Made by a program: the position numbers and the translations under genes. The notes below the pieces were generated by a model, which saw only the letters and a program-made list of their open reading frames with translations, ran no database searches and was not told the origin of the DNA. A stretch of 64,000 bases of DNA from Mactromeris polynyma (lineage: Eukaryota; Mollusca; Bivalvia; Venerida; Mactridae): NCBI GenBank assembly GCA_032209605.1, contig JASFXZ010000020.1:3169501-3233500 (forward strand), given 5' to 3'. Positions 23,737 to 34,698 of this stretch are shown in pieces (positions within the stretch are counted from its first letter, which is position 1; every line of letters starts with the position of its first letter).

Positions 23737-24159
23737 AAATTCAAATACTTCAGTTTTATATATATATACATGTATATATATATATCAGCTTCCAAATTAT
23801 TGATAATTTCATGCAACAAACTTCGTTTTATTTGTTAACTATGGACATGTACTTAATCGATCTTCATAATATATCCAATTCAAATTGATCTAGTCTTATA
23901 TAAATTTGCATAATGTAGATCCAACTACCCATGTTTCTACAATAATAACTAATATATACACGGACATATAAACCATATATATACTTATACATATGTTATG
24001 TATAATGAAAATTTGTTTTAATAGTACTTTTTGTAATATAAATTTTAGTAAACGTTGCAGTCATTGCGACTGATATCGTTCTTGATATTTTCAAGTTCGA
24101 TAATGACATGAGCATACATTTAAATATACCTGGGTGTATATTTATTTAAAGTTTGTGAT

Positions 24160-26525
24160 CACACGCATTGTGGCAAATAAATAGCACCAAACTACTCTAC
24201 ACGAAAATATATATTGATATTTCTAACAACGAACCAGAGTTTGTTAGAGTGAATTACCAGGAATCTGTGTATGATGTCGTCCTCCTACTCATCCGTCGAG
24301 GCCTTCTTTACCTTGCTTTCTCTAATCCTTATCGACTTCATCGTCAAAAGTTTGTCTTTGAACGGAGTATGCAACTTGTGCATTTGTATGTTTAATGAGA
24401 CAAACAGTCCTTGCATTGAACATTGCCTCTAAACAATGTATGCTGGCGAGTTGTGGTTGTGTGAAACGGGTTATTTATTACATGTACATTGTACCATCCT
24501 TCATTACCTACTTATGTAAATTGTACTGATGATAAAACTGTACGACACATGGATGCAATATGGGCAGTTTCTGTTGGTGCAGAAGACAATGGTATTGGTA
24601 TGTCAGTGGAGGAATGTATTGCTTACATGTTTGGATCATGGCTTTGGCTTTTGTTAATTATCTTATTTCATCCAAATTTATCTTTTGAAAATCTGAGGAT
24701 TTTAATTTAAGCAGGATTGCTTCTCAGTCTTTTTTCAATGTAATTGTATACAGTCAATTTAATCTCCACCATCATAATATGTCTTACCACCCCTCCCCCC
24801 GTTGCCTTAAAATGTTTACTTTCATATTCCCAAGTCCCCTACCCCGTACAACATGCTGTGTTAACGGCAGTTCTGTTCCACAGGAAAGCTCCAAGATCGA
24901 CAAAGGGTTCATATTTTTGTTGTGTTAATTGTTGATTTTCGGAGTAACCACTTATGGGTATCGTTTTAGCAAAGAATAAGCAATTTGTACATACCGTTTG
25001 TGTGTGAGTAAGTGCCATATGTACCGAAATGTGTACACAATGTTTGCGGAAAAGCTCGACATTTCGTCGGCTTAATTCCAGAGGGACGTAAGTCATTTTT
25101 TAGCAATATTGAGTGTTTGTTATCGTTTTGTTCGTCTCTTTGAGCTCTAAATGATGGTGAGATTTGTTAACCTATATAACTGTTCTAAATAGATTAAACT
25201 CCAATTCCACAAAGACGTAAGAAGAAAAAATTATTGACTCTTCAATCTTTAAACGTTTATTTCTCAACACTAATAAAATGCTACGATTTTCTTATCTGAT
25301 ATTTAATTCTCGGTTTAATTTATAAAAGTGAACAAGTTTGAATAAATGGGTATAAACTTCAATCATACTCCTATAAAAGAGAGAGAATAAGTTGCTACAG
25401 GGAACGCCACATGTATAAGTCAGTGCCTCTCCACACAGACCTCCGGGAAACAACAATCCATAAAACCCGAGGCATTTCATGAGACTCAATGGTACATACG
25501 TAAGGTAATGGGGGCGCTAGGAATTGCCTGGTCGACCATAAGGGATAACTAGTATAATCAAAGAGAACAAACGGGGGTGGGGCGATTTAATTGATGTAAT
25601 ACATCACAGGACAAGTCAAGACAGCTGGCAACAACAAGTCGAAAGTGGGGAGAAAATAGCATGAACACTTAATACACAGTTAAAGAATTGCACATGGGAA
25701 GTTCTTCCAAGTGACGCTGTGCAATGTCTTATATTGATGGAGATAGAGAGTTTACGAGGAACATTGTTTTGGCTAATATTAATGCCAGTTCCGATTTTAA
25801 ATGGCTAACAGCTAGGGCAGTTCCCAGATTGTACGGGGTGTATTTACTTAGAAGACCTTGTAAGCCATCTCTTGCTACTTGTGAACAGATGTGGGTCTGG
25901 ACATTGTGTGTCATAAAGGGACGCATATCCAATGATGACATGTATCTTGCACACTTTTATTTTACTCAGAGCAATCCAGTAACGAACTAGTTAAGTGTAA
26001 AACAATTTCACGTCGGTAGCTTTATTTTATGGAATCTTAAGTCGCTTTGAAGAAGCAATTACGTTTTTCATACTATTACATGTACAAACACCTATCAAAG
26101 TATCGTTCTTAATTCTTATTATTACTAATTAAGCTGTCGTATGTTTCATATACCCACAAAGAATTATACTTCCAGCGACTTCCCCGACATGGGACAGCCG
26201 GTGCTGGTTTTACTCGAACACACACTGCATGGCGGTGGTTCCATTATATATGTAATTAGACAGCATATAGACATACCGGCAATAAAACGAAGTAAAGTGT
26301 TTAAAATAATTTATTTTACATCAGTTGTGAAACAAGTTCTTACGGCACAGGGTAATCACTGTCAATGTCTGCTTCCTATCTTACTTCCCGCTAACATTAT
26401 AAGGGCCATATTAAGGGATAATGAAGTTCATGGAAACATTACGTCTTTGACGGGATTCAAACCCATATTTTCCGGATTTGGAGTAAGGCACACTACACAT
26501 GGTCTGTTATGCCCAAAGAAATAAT
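24160..26525 (+). other. Unit A block with non-conserved ORFs, possible old pseudogene
   Basis: Two plus-strand ORFs, 25724-25990 (88 codons, starts MSYIDGDREFTRN) and 26141-26524 (127 codons, starts MFHIPTKNYTSS), have mixed composition that looks more coding than the flanks. The first has an in-frame stop in units B and C. The second stays open in B but is broken by an indel in C. I recognise no domain. A further ORF at 24489-24710 is deleted in part in unit B. The lack of frame conservation argues against an active gene. Confidence 0.3.
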
Positions 26526-27420
26526 CATACCAACTAAAATTGAAGTGCACCAAGTTGTATTTGAAAATTTGTAAAATTCACCACAAACGTGTTTTTCACA
26601 TTTTTTAACCACTATCTTATTCTTCGGATGATAGGAAATTTGACTATGTATTACTAAACAAACGCAGCTACCAGGCACAGATTCAGAAATTCCAGAATGG
26701 GCGGGGGGGCCCAAACATGAGGACAAATGCCTTTGCTATGAAAATCCATAAGTGGCACTGAAGAAAATTTTAGGGTTAAGGATTTCCTTAACTTTAACTA
26801 AAGAAAAGTAAATAAGGCCAAGGACAATCTTGAGATAAACCTTAAGATGTTTCGTATATACCACCCCAGGAGCAGTTCGTGCTAAGGTGGGCTACACAAA
26901 CATAATTTTAAACTACAGTGTAATCTCTCCTAGGTGGCCTTATCTTGAGCAACAAACTCTTCAACAATATGATTGATACTGCAGTAAAATCTTATTACCA
27001 GATTAATCACTCAAGAACACCGACATCTAAACACTAGATGAAATTTACAACCACTTCTCAATACTCGTCCAAATTTGGGTCTTGCAGAGAAAGATGCTCT
27101 GGAGAGAGATTGCACTGTATTACGTGATCAATTCAAGAGTACAGTACAATACTAACATAACACACATTTACATGTATTTAACCAATCTGAATCAATCTTA
27201 TTTTTTTGTTCATTTCATTACCTAACAAACCTACAAATACATTTCATATATACTTTCCCATACTCCATAAACACAAAAAACGAAGCTAAGCATAAAATAA
27301 ACAAATCTGCAAAGAAATTAATGCAAATTACTATTATTTAAGAGTTCGACACCCGCTGTGTAAATGTTTCCTTAAGTATCAAGATACTTCAGTTGACCCA
27401 GTATGTACCCGCAGACCATG
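26526..27420. other. Conserved non-coding part of the unit
   Basis: It contains a near-palindrome (GTTAAGGATTTCCTTAAC, about 26773) and a G7 run (26701). The same order of blocks is kept in units B and C. No gene is seen. Confidence 0.4.
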
Positions 27421-27715
27421 AATTCAGGTACAGTTGAAGCCAAAGGGGGAATTTAGAGCAGTATAGGCTAAAACACATAATTTTGAACCCAAATACGGGT
27501 CACCACACAACACAGTGCCAATGTGACCGTCGTAAAGTTAGAATTGTTCTGTCAACTCTCCAGTATTTTGCTGGTTACATGTACCAGTTCTATGTTAGGT
27601 GGGAAGCACTTTAAAATGCAATTCTGTTTTCAAATGGCTGAACGAGGGATTGAATTCATGACCTTCGGATTTGTAGTCAGCAGGGATAACCATTGAGCCA
27701 CTGGGCAAACTATAT
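27421..27715 (-). repeat. tRNA-derived SINE (family 3), unit A copy
   Basis: On the minus strand it has GTGGCTCAATGGTTATCCC as A-box region and GGTCATGAATTCAATCCC as B-box region. Copies sit at the same place in B (48977-49268) and C (62555-62835), so insertion predates the duplication. Confidence 0.6.
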
Positions 27716-28349
27716 TAATGAATTGTTGGTTCATGTTCTGTTACATACTGCTTTTGTCCTTGTACTGCATAAGTGGATATGTTTATGAATAATATAGTAA
27801 AATAATCAGCCACTTCAGATATTTTAAATAAAACAATCAAAAAACGTAAAACTACTAAATAATGTCATGTATACCCATACACTGTAGTTAAATAATAAAT
27901 ACAAAAATACAGATATTTTTCTAATTATCTAATTTATGCAAAGATATATAGGTTTACACAAATTTTATCACAATTTAATCAGCTTCATTTAATTTTATTT
28001 TCATTCATAGTATTACACTCAAAATCTCAATTTTAATAATTTTATTACCTCCCTTTAATTTTGCATTTAAGTATATTCTATCTACACAGCTATCAGAGAA
28101 GAGATAATGTTCTGTCCCTTTAAAAAATACGAACATACTGTATTTATCTAAACAATAAACACATACAATTTATATCTTAGATATTATATAACAGTCATAT
28201 TATCTTGAAGTTTGATTATCTAAAAATAGAACATAACACAACATTATCTAAAAATAGAACAAACCACATACATGAACAGTTGTTGTGTAGTAATACCAAT
28301 AATACATGTACACAGAATGGACAACTCTGTTATATCACAATCTGTTTGA

Positions 28350-28640
28350 TTACTCTAGTTCATACATTTTCACTACATCACTGCCCTCCATGGTAACAAA
28401 CATTCTATTCAGTCCCTTATGAAAACACACTGAGCGTGGATCTTGTAATCCATCTCCTCGCTTCACAACCACACCAAGTTTCTTCCCATCCTCACTGAAT
28501 TGTACCACATTATGTGACTCGCACCCAACTACAAAGATGTTTCCTCTACCATCAACACATACACCATCTGCATCCTCCAGGTCAGTGTCTGTAATAGTGG
28601 ACAAATAATTTCCCATCCCATCAAAACATACAAGTCCCTT
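28350..28640 (-). pseudogene. TRIM-like gene A, distal piece of NHL exon
   Basis: This is the 3' part of the coding exon: the last ~96 codons of the NHL beta-propeller region, ending VVKMYELE and a TAA at 28352-28350. NHL-type motifs are visible (DADGVCVDGRGNIFVVGCES, LQDPRSVCFHKGLNRMFVTM). The reading frame is undamaged, but the piece is cut off from the rest of the gene by the transposon at 28641-32907. Counting this piece (291 bp) plus the proximal piece (1,122 bp), less one 2-bp target duplication, gives 1,411 bp, the same as the intact exon in unit B. Confidence 0.9.
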
Positions 28641-29039
28641 CCCAGCCAGCACACCTATATCGGATAGATATCGGCAAGACAGCGGCATATCGGCATCGGC
28701 GCCCGATATCTATCCGTTGTCCATCCGTTATTGGACAACAAATCATTCGGAGTGTATAAACATATTACGACCCTTTCAGTGAATTATACTTTGAATAATT
28801 ATCAAAAAACTACTATATTTTCGTAATTTATTAACTTATTTCAGTCGTTCAATATCAATGAATATCGGTCCGATAACGGACCTATATACCGATACTGACT
28901 TCGATATTTGAGTGCGATTTAAGGTCCAAAATATATTATAATATATATATGATATATTCTGTCTTATTACAACTCTAAAACGCCGTATTTGACGGGATTT
29001 CATGATATATTCCGAACAATATAATTTTCGTTCAATCTA

Positions 29040-29162
29040 TTTTATTTCGTTTGGCGCCAATTTTGGAACAATAGGCAGCCGCATCGCGCGAGAATCAAAA
29101 CACAGTTTTATCCGAGAGAATCATTTGTTTGACGAGAAATCAATCATCCATCAATATTTACA
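29040..29162 (+). promoter_or_regulatory. Probable promoter and 5'-UTR exon of the transposon gene
   Basis: A locally CpG-rich block (GGCGCCAATTTTGG, CGCATCGCGCGAGAATC) precedes ATATTTACAG followed by GTATAAAT, a usable donor (GT at 29163-29164). No ATG frame leads into it, so it would be untranslated. Inference only. Confidence 0.3.
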
Positions 29163-29399
29163 GGTATAAATTAGCTTGAAAATTGTTCTTAATGATTTCT
29201 GTTTGATTTTCTTTACTTCTTGCAAGTATATATCGAGCACTTTCTGGAACTGTCTAACCTTTTTCGTAAATGTATCCAGTATTCGCGACTCTGTATTTAA
29301 CTGAACACATTTTGGCATGAGTGTTGTGGGTATATAATTAAATTATATGTAAAACTGGATTTATTTGATATTGTTTTACGACTTATATCAATGCAATAA

Positions 29400-29580
29400 T
29401 TGTCTGCAAAGGCAATATCACCCTCTGTGCAGGCATTGTCTGCATTGGCAAGATCACCCTCTGTGCAGACATTGTCTGCAGAGGCAAGATCACCCTCTGT
29501 GCAGGCATCGTCTGCAGAGGCAAGATCACCCTCTGTGCAGGCATCGTCTGCAGGTTCGCAAGGAACCAGTTTACTCTCGG
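29400..29580 (+). CDS. Transposon gene, repeat-encoding exon (12-residue repeats)
   Basis: A 36-bp unit is repeated about four times and encodes SPSVQASSAEAR-type 12-mers. The chosen frame ends at TCGG followed by GTAAGAATC (donor GT at 29581-29582), leaving one base of a split codon. The next exon supplies the other two bases (G + AA = Glu), so phase agrees. A stop (TAA at 29397-29399) bounds the frame upstream and no ATG is seen, so the exon must start at an acceptor inside the repeats; each unit contains a CACCCTCTGTGCAG acceptor-like sequence. The product segment is low-complexity and probably disordered. Confidence 0.55.
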
Positions 29581-29838
29581 GTAAGAATCAGCTTAGAAAT
29601 TTCTTCAATGACAAATTGCTTAAATATGTCAAAATTGTTGGAAAAATTTCTTGCACTGACTAGAGTTTTGTTGTGAGGAAATCATGATTATATGCCATCT
29701 GATATATATGCATTTCAGTAAACATTCGAATGTTCATGTGTCTTTCTATAAGCTTCATTGTGGTATATATGTTTTAATGAAAAGTAATATAGTTATAATA
29801 TGCACATGTTTTCAAATCAAAACCTATTTGTTTTGCAG

Positions 29839-30056
29839 AACATGACATAAGAATATTCGGATTGTTGGAAGAGATCAGGAATGAACAGAAAGAATTGCGC
29901 TTGATCAAGTTGATGGTGTCAAACATCAGCCAAAAAATGGATGCTGGAGTCAGAGAAAGTGATGCTCCAGAAGGGATCAGCATTCCTGCAAACTCTGTAG
30001 AGGAGATGGACTGTATGGAGCAGGCTTTGTCTGATTCATCAGTCATGAAAGTCATG
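29839..30056 (+). CDS. Transposon gene, DUF4806-like exon
   Basis: The exon is bounded by TTTGTTTTGCAG (acceptor) and ATG followed by GTATGA (donor). It encodes EHDIRIFGLLEEIRNEQKEL, a predicted helical stretch, then ISIPANSVEEMDCMEQALSD and SSVMKVM. The pattern (aliphatic/Pro start, E-E-M/L-x-x-M/L-E, x-x-L-x-D, then V-x-Y-L-x-S-I-G-G in the next exon) matches my memory of the DUF4806 domain found in many uncharacterised invertebrate and fish proteins. The domain's function is unknown. Splice phases on both sides are consistent (1 then 0). Confidence 0.65.
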
Positions 30057-30192
30057 GTATGAATTCAACATTCTTAATAATCTTATATAAACAAAACAAG
30101 CTACATGTAAAGGAATTAATATGTTTTTATAGTTTTGACTTTTTTCAACAGTCATTCAGCTCAGTGATTGTCCAGATCAGATGTTTGTAATA

Positions 30193-30364
30193 CAGTAAAC
30201 CTCACCTGATGACCACCTCGATACTAAGACCAACTCAAAATTAAGAACACAATTTTCAAGTCCATTTTCACTATTTTGCTCTTTATTCAACCTCAATACA
30301 TGTATGAAGATCAGAGTTTAGGGGACTCAAGGGTGGTACATGTAGTACTATTGAGGTTTTACTG
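30193..30364. mobile_element. CAGTAAAACCTC-ended MITE inside the transposon gene intron
   Basis: It is TA-flanked and runs from CAGTAAACCTCACC to GAGGTTTTACTG. It lies between the exons ending at 30056 and starting at 30503. Confidence 0.75.
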
Positions 30365-30502
30365 TATAACCATATTTTCGTGTAGCAGAACTGACGCAGA
30401 CGTCCAATCATTCATTTCTGCTAAGTAAGATGTGGGGATTTAGGGCTCATTGGTGCAGATCTACTAATTCAGACGTTATCTCATTTTTATTATTTTTTCC
30501 AG

Positions 30503-30565
30503 GTGAATTACCTTGCCAGCATTGGAGGCCGTTTGGCACACTTAGAATATGTTCTGCTATTATAA
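30503..30565 (+). CDS. Transposon gene, exon with the DUF4806 IGG motif and a terminal stop
   Basis: After TTATTTTTTCCAG the exon reads VNYLASIGGRLAHLEYVLLL in phase with the preceding exon. The last triplet before the good donor GTAAGG (GT at 30566-30567) is TAA. Either the protein ends here or the copy carries a nonsense mutation at the exon end. Confidence 0.6.
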   Translation: MNYLASIGGRLAHLEYVLLL

Positions 30566-30754
30566 GTAAGGAGTATAGATTTACTTGATTTATGTTAATT
30601 TGTTTTTATTAAGTGACTTATAGCTCGGTTGAACTTGGCTTGAATAAAAGTTATTCATGACTACTTAATTAGATAAATGTATTTATGCAGCATAATGTAC
30701 ATGATGCTTAGGAGTTCAAGCTGTTTCTTACAGTAATATGGTTATGTAAATACT

Positions 30755-30945
30755 CTGGTCTGTTGACCTAACCAGTGTTCCTGGGGTATCGATCAGTATC
30801 AACATGTTCTTATGCCAGTAACCACCAACTTTCACACATGAATTAGAAATTTAACCAAATGACTGTGGATGTAATATCTATAGTCAAACTGACAAGGAGA
30901 AAACACATCACCTGCTGTTTGAACAACCAAACATTGTGTACAGTT
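30755..30945 (-). repeat. tRNA-derived SINE fragment (family 2)
   Basis: CTGGTCTGTTGACCTAACCA and the body blocks shared with 16795-17035 are present. The tRNA-like head is degenerate. Confidence 0.45.
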
Positions 30946-31217
30946 TGATCCAAACCTTATGTACATGACAGTTTTTTGTTGTGTATAAGTACACATTCCA
31001 GTCATGGCATTAAAAGCCTTCGACCCAGATCAGCCTGTTAAAGTATGTACTATTAAGTATTCACTCTGTTAGAAATCTTGAATGAATGTTATTTGTTCCT
31101 ACTATGGACTTTTATCTGAGATTATATTAAGTATTGTCAATAAGTTTTGGTTGAACTGGCCCAACTAGAAAGTATCTGGTATAACAGTAGGTTTAATTAG
31201 TTTCTTAATATTTGCAG

Positions 31218-31351
31218 AAGCCGTCAAGAAGAACTTCGCATCTGCCAGTTCTAGCGAAGTGGAGTTTTTCATTAAAGACTGGCTGCGAAATGCTAAAGAT
31301 AGAGATGGTGGTAGGAAAAAGAGAATGAGGGTGGTTGAGAAGATTAATTAA
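31218..31351 (+). pseudogene. Transposon gene, last exon, out of phase with the previous one
   Basis: After TTAATATTTGCAG one frame reads AVKKNFASASSSEVEFF, IKDWLRNAKDRDGG and RKKRMRVVEKIN to a TAA at 31349-31351. It is highly polar and basic, with a possible nuclear-localisation cluster RKKRMR, and looks like the C-terminal half of the DUF4806 region. This frame needs one base from the preceding exon, but that exon ends in phase 0 after a stop. So the copy carries an indel, or splicing differs from the simple model. Confidence 0.45.
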
Positions 31352-32907
31352 ATAAGTGTAATTTAACATATATATATGTATGTGACGCTGTAAATAATTC
31401 ATGTTTCTGTATATTGTGTTAGTGTGTCTACCAGTCTACTCCCATCAAATTACTGCATTACATGTTTTATAATAATGTTACTAAACGCCCAGTGTGAGAT
31501 ATTCATATGAGGAAAAGTCTAATTAAATAGTGTTTCTCAAACATGACTTTATTTTAATTAAATAGTTCAGTAACTAAAAACTTTGCGCATACTCTGTAAT
31601 GTATCGTATTTGTGTTATTTTCACAATGTCTTAATGAACATTTGTATTATGTAAACAACGTATTTACTGTATTTTTGTGAGATGTTTATTTTTTATGATT
31701 TCCTTAATTATTATTTACTCTAAGCTAGTACATCATTTTGCATGTTTACCATTACAATGCTTTAAACATTTCGTTTTCGGTTTAAATCATTAACGGTTTT
31801 GGTACAGCTTGCGCTACACCAGTAAGTCAACGAATAACTTGAGCCTAGCAATTTCCTTTTCGTGTTAGGATTGTTAAACTTTCGTACTCCGTGGTTAACG
31901 AAATAGCTTTCAAGCATTGCCTCTATTTTCACAGTATAATAATTATTCTACCTTAGCAACGCACATATCTAAAGCCTGACGTTATTGAGGTGATGTAATG
32001 TATATATGTATGCCTGATAATGCAATATGTTTATTATATGTGCATTTGTGTCTGATAATGCGTGTATTGTATGCTCATTTTTAACTGATATGTCTTGTAT
32101 TACATATATTGTTATATGTGATATCATATGCACATTATATGTTCATCTGTATGAGTATGTCTTTTTATATGTATAGTTATATATGCTGATGTCTTTTGTA
32201 TGAATATTGTTCAAATCTTCAAATTTGGAGGAGAAATAAGCATATTATTATTATTAATATTAGTCATCACATGAAATTGTACATCTTGTTTTTGATTGAA
32301 TTAAGAGTAGAGTTATGCCCCTTGATTGAGTAAAATTGGGGGCCTTAATTGGTTTTACACTTGTGTTCAAATTATAGCTATCACTATATGGACATGTTTC
32401 TGGTTGTAGTTTGTGCCAGGGTATGTGGGTGTGCATTTAATTTTTAGCATTGACAATGTACATGTACATGCATTTTGTATTTGGAAATAACCGAGGATTT
32501 TCGGAATGTGTTACCATTTGATTTTATCTGCCGTGTTCTTGAAGTCTAGTTGGATGGGTGGATTTTAGTCGCCATTTTGCAATTTATAGGGTCATTTATA
32601 TATCGAATAACTTTCTTTCTGTAGATATTACTGTATTGTACCTGTTTTTATTCATGTTCTTAATAAAAATTACTGTATTTTACCTGTTTGTCTTTATTAT
32701 ATATATATGCATTTGAATTGGATGGATAGCGGAAAACACCAGTTGCCGATATAGGACCGATGTAGGACCGATAACAGTTCCAACCGACAACGGCCCGATC
32801 AAATGCCGATGGGCAAACCGATAACGGCCCGATATCGTATTCGATATCGGGCCGATATGGAAAGTATATCGGTCCGATATCGGGCCAATATAGGCTTGCT
32901 GACTGGG

Positions 32908-34029
32908 TTGTGCCCACCTCCAACAAACATTCTGTCTCCACTTTCATTGAATGTAACATGTGTACTACAGGTGAACAGCTCATTCCCAGCATTGTCTCGT
33001 GTAATTGTCTTCAGCAGGGTACCAGTCATATCATGCACATAGAGTGAAGTACCACCATCTGTCACATAAAGCTGACCATCCTTGAAAGCAATACCATAAC
33101 AATCATGAGACATTTTAATTTGTCTTGTAGGAGTCATCTTGTTATGAATGGAAACAAACTGGATCTTGTTGTCATTCTGACATGCAACAGCAACTTCATG
33201 TTTACTGATACAACATACACCATAAGGTTCAGAATCTAAAGTACAATAGTCAACAACTGACATCTTCTGTATATCAATACATTTTAGTTTGTTATTGTTA
33301 CAATCTGTGACAAGTAGTTGGTTATCTTGTGTCAGACAACATCCCCAGGACCAGAATGTCTCAGAATCATGAGAAAGTTTTATGGTAATATTTCTACTTC
33401 CTTTGATTTTGTAGACGCCGTGTTTCTGCTTTCCATGTTTCTGTACTTGACCAATACCTTGTAAAGCTTGGATATTGTAGGGTTCATGTTTCTGTACTTG
33501 ACCAATACCTTGTAAAGCTTGGATATATTCCATCAATGATTGGTCAGGAATGAATGATATCTCTACGTCTGTATTATGTTGTAATTCTTGCTTCATCTTC
33601 TCACCGTCTGCTTCTTTTATTTTTTCTTGGGCAATTTTTGTACAAACAAAACGTTGGGCTCTATTTCCTTCTGATTGATTTAACTTGTCGTCTGTCGTCT
33701 GCAAATCTTTACAGATGTTATCAACACTTTGCTTGGATTGTAGAATTTGTGTTTCTAGTTGTTTGTATAAAACTTCTATTTCTTTGCGTGATGACTCGGC
33801 AATTTTACTAAAGATGGCTTCTAATGCTTTTTGGAATGTACTGACTTGACCTAAAGCTTCTTTCTTTGCTTTCTTCAAAGTCTGAAGTTGGGTATTTTGA
33901 GATTTACTTGCTGTTTCCATGGATACCATCATATCTTTCAGAAGACTGTGCGTCTGTTTGCAGTCAGACAACTTAAATATGGCGTCAATCATGTCTGGTA
34001 TAGAATGGATGTGACTGTCTTGACAAGAT
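32908..34029 (-). pseudogene. TRIM-like gene A, coiled-coil and proximal NHL exon, interrupted
   Basis: The exon starts after ATTCCATTTCAG (AG at 34031-34030) and continues the second B-box (SCQDSHIHSIPDMI). It then encodes a ~190-residue Lys/Glu/Gln-rich coiled coil (for example LQTLKKAKKEALGQVSTFQK) with a 17-residue tandem duplication (IQALQGIGQVQKH twice), then NHL-type repeats (WGCCLTQDNQLLVTD, YGIAFKDGQLYVTD). Translation runs into the transposon and stops after roughly 30 foreign residues at 32799. The product would lack the last ~96 residues of the propeller. Such proteins usually act as ubiquitin ligases or RNA-binding regulators, but no RING is encoded here. Confidence 0.9.
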
Positions 34030-34449
34030 CTGAAATGGAATGACTTATAATTACATTCTGCATATATGTTTAGAAAACACATTTAAACATGGGACGTTGT
34101 GACAATGTTCATATGTAGCCTATTGATTTTATTTCAAGTGTTTTACAATATAAAATTGAGCACTGACATACTTCAAGTATGTAGATCTATTGCTCTGATT
34201 AAAAGTTTTGATTCAGTGTGCCTCATTCTTGATAAAAACACATAAATTCTGCCCATTGAACATTTATAAAATTTGAAATGATTATGTAATGGAAATTATT
34301 GCATGAATTTTAAATAAAATGAGCATGTACATGTCTAATATTTTACACTAGGCCCTTTTCAGTGTCAACGGATATGTCCTAGGTGTTAATGGGGTTGTGG
34401 GTTCGAGCTCACTTTTCTCTGTTGTGGAGAGGTAATTATAATTATGTTG

Positions 34450-34655
34450 TGGTGTGGGGTTAGACGGCCGCGCTGTTAGCTCAGTCAGTAGAAGTCTGTA
34501 GATCTACCAGTTTTTATGGGGTCATGGGCTCGAGCCCCTGATCGGGTGCACTTTTCCCCCTAGATTTACTTCAATGCTGGCAGTAGTGTTTGACGGCCCA
34601 TGGTGGTTGAGCCTCAAATGCCGGAAGGGGGAGGAGTGTAGCGGTAAGGTGATTA
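34450..34655 (+). repeat. tRNA-derived SINE (family 1) in the gene A intron
   Basis: It contains GTTAGCTCAGTCAGTAG (A box), GGGCTCGAGCCCC (B box) and the GGTGCACTTTTCCCCC extension, then CAGTAGTGTTTGACGGCCCA. The same insertion is at 51867-52072 in unit B, so it predates the duplication. Confidence 0.75.
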
Positions 34656-34698
34656 TAATTCTAACGTAAAATTGATATTTATGTAAATAAAGTATTAC

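Larger units (their letters stand above)
28641..32907. mobile_element. CACTA/EnSpm-like DNA transposon carrying a DUF4806-type gene
   Basis: Ends are CCCAGCCAGCACACCTATAT and, inverted, CCCAGTCAGCAAGCCTATAT, giving ~23-bp imperfect terminal inverted repeats. The element is flanked by TT on both sides, and the TRIM exon becomes exactly 1,411 bp, as in unit B, if the element and one TT are removed. Both subterminal regions are dense in CCGATAT, GATATCGG and CCGATAACGG motifs in both orientations (28660-28900 and 32745-32890). Short TIRs, a 2-3-bp duplication and subterminal motif arrays are characteristic of CACTA/EnSpm elements (family knowledge); assignment to that superfamily is inference. 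No transposase is visible. A CAGTAAAACCTC MITE and a SINE fragment have inserted inside it. Confidence 0.85.

Noticed and set aside
24489..24710. 73-codon ORF (MYHPSLPTYVN...) repeated in unit C
   Set aside because: Partly deleted in unit B and without recognisable domain or splice sites. Not supported as a gene.
26141..26524. 127-codon ORF as a real gene
   Set aside because: Open in units A and B but broken in C, with no domain. Reported only as a possible pseudogene block.
32660..32992. 110-codon minus-strand ORF over the transposon end
   Set aside because: It reads the transposon's CCGATATCGG arrays and a piece of the NHL exon in the wrong frame.
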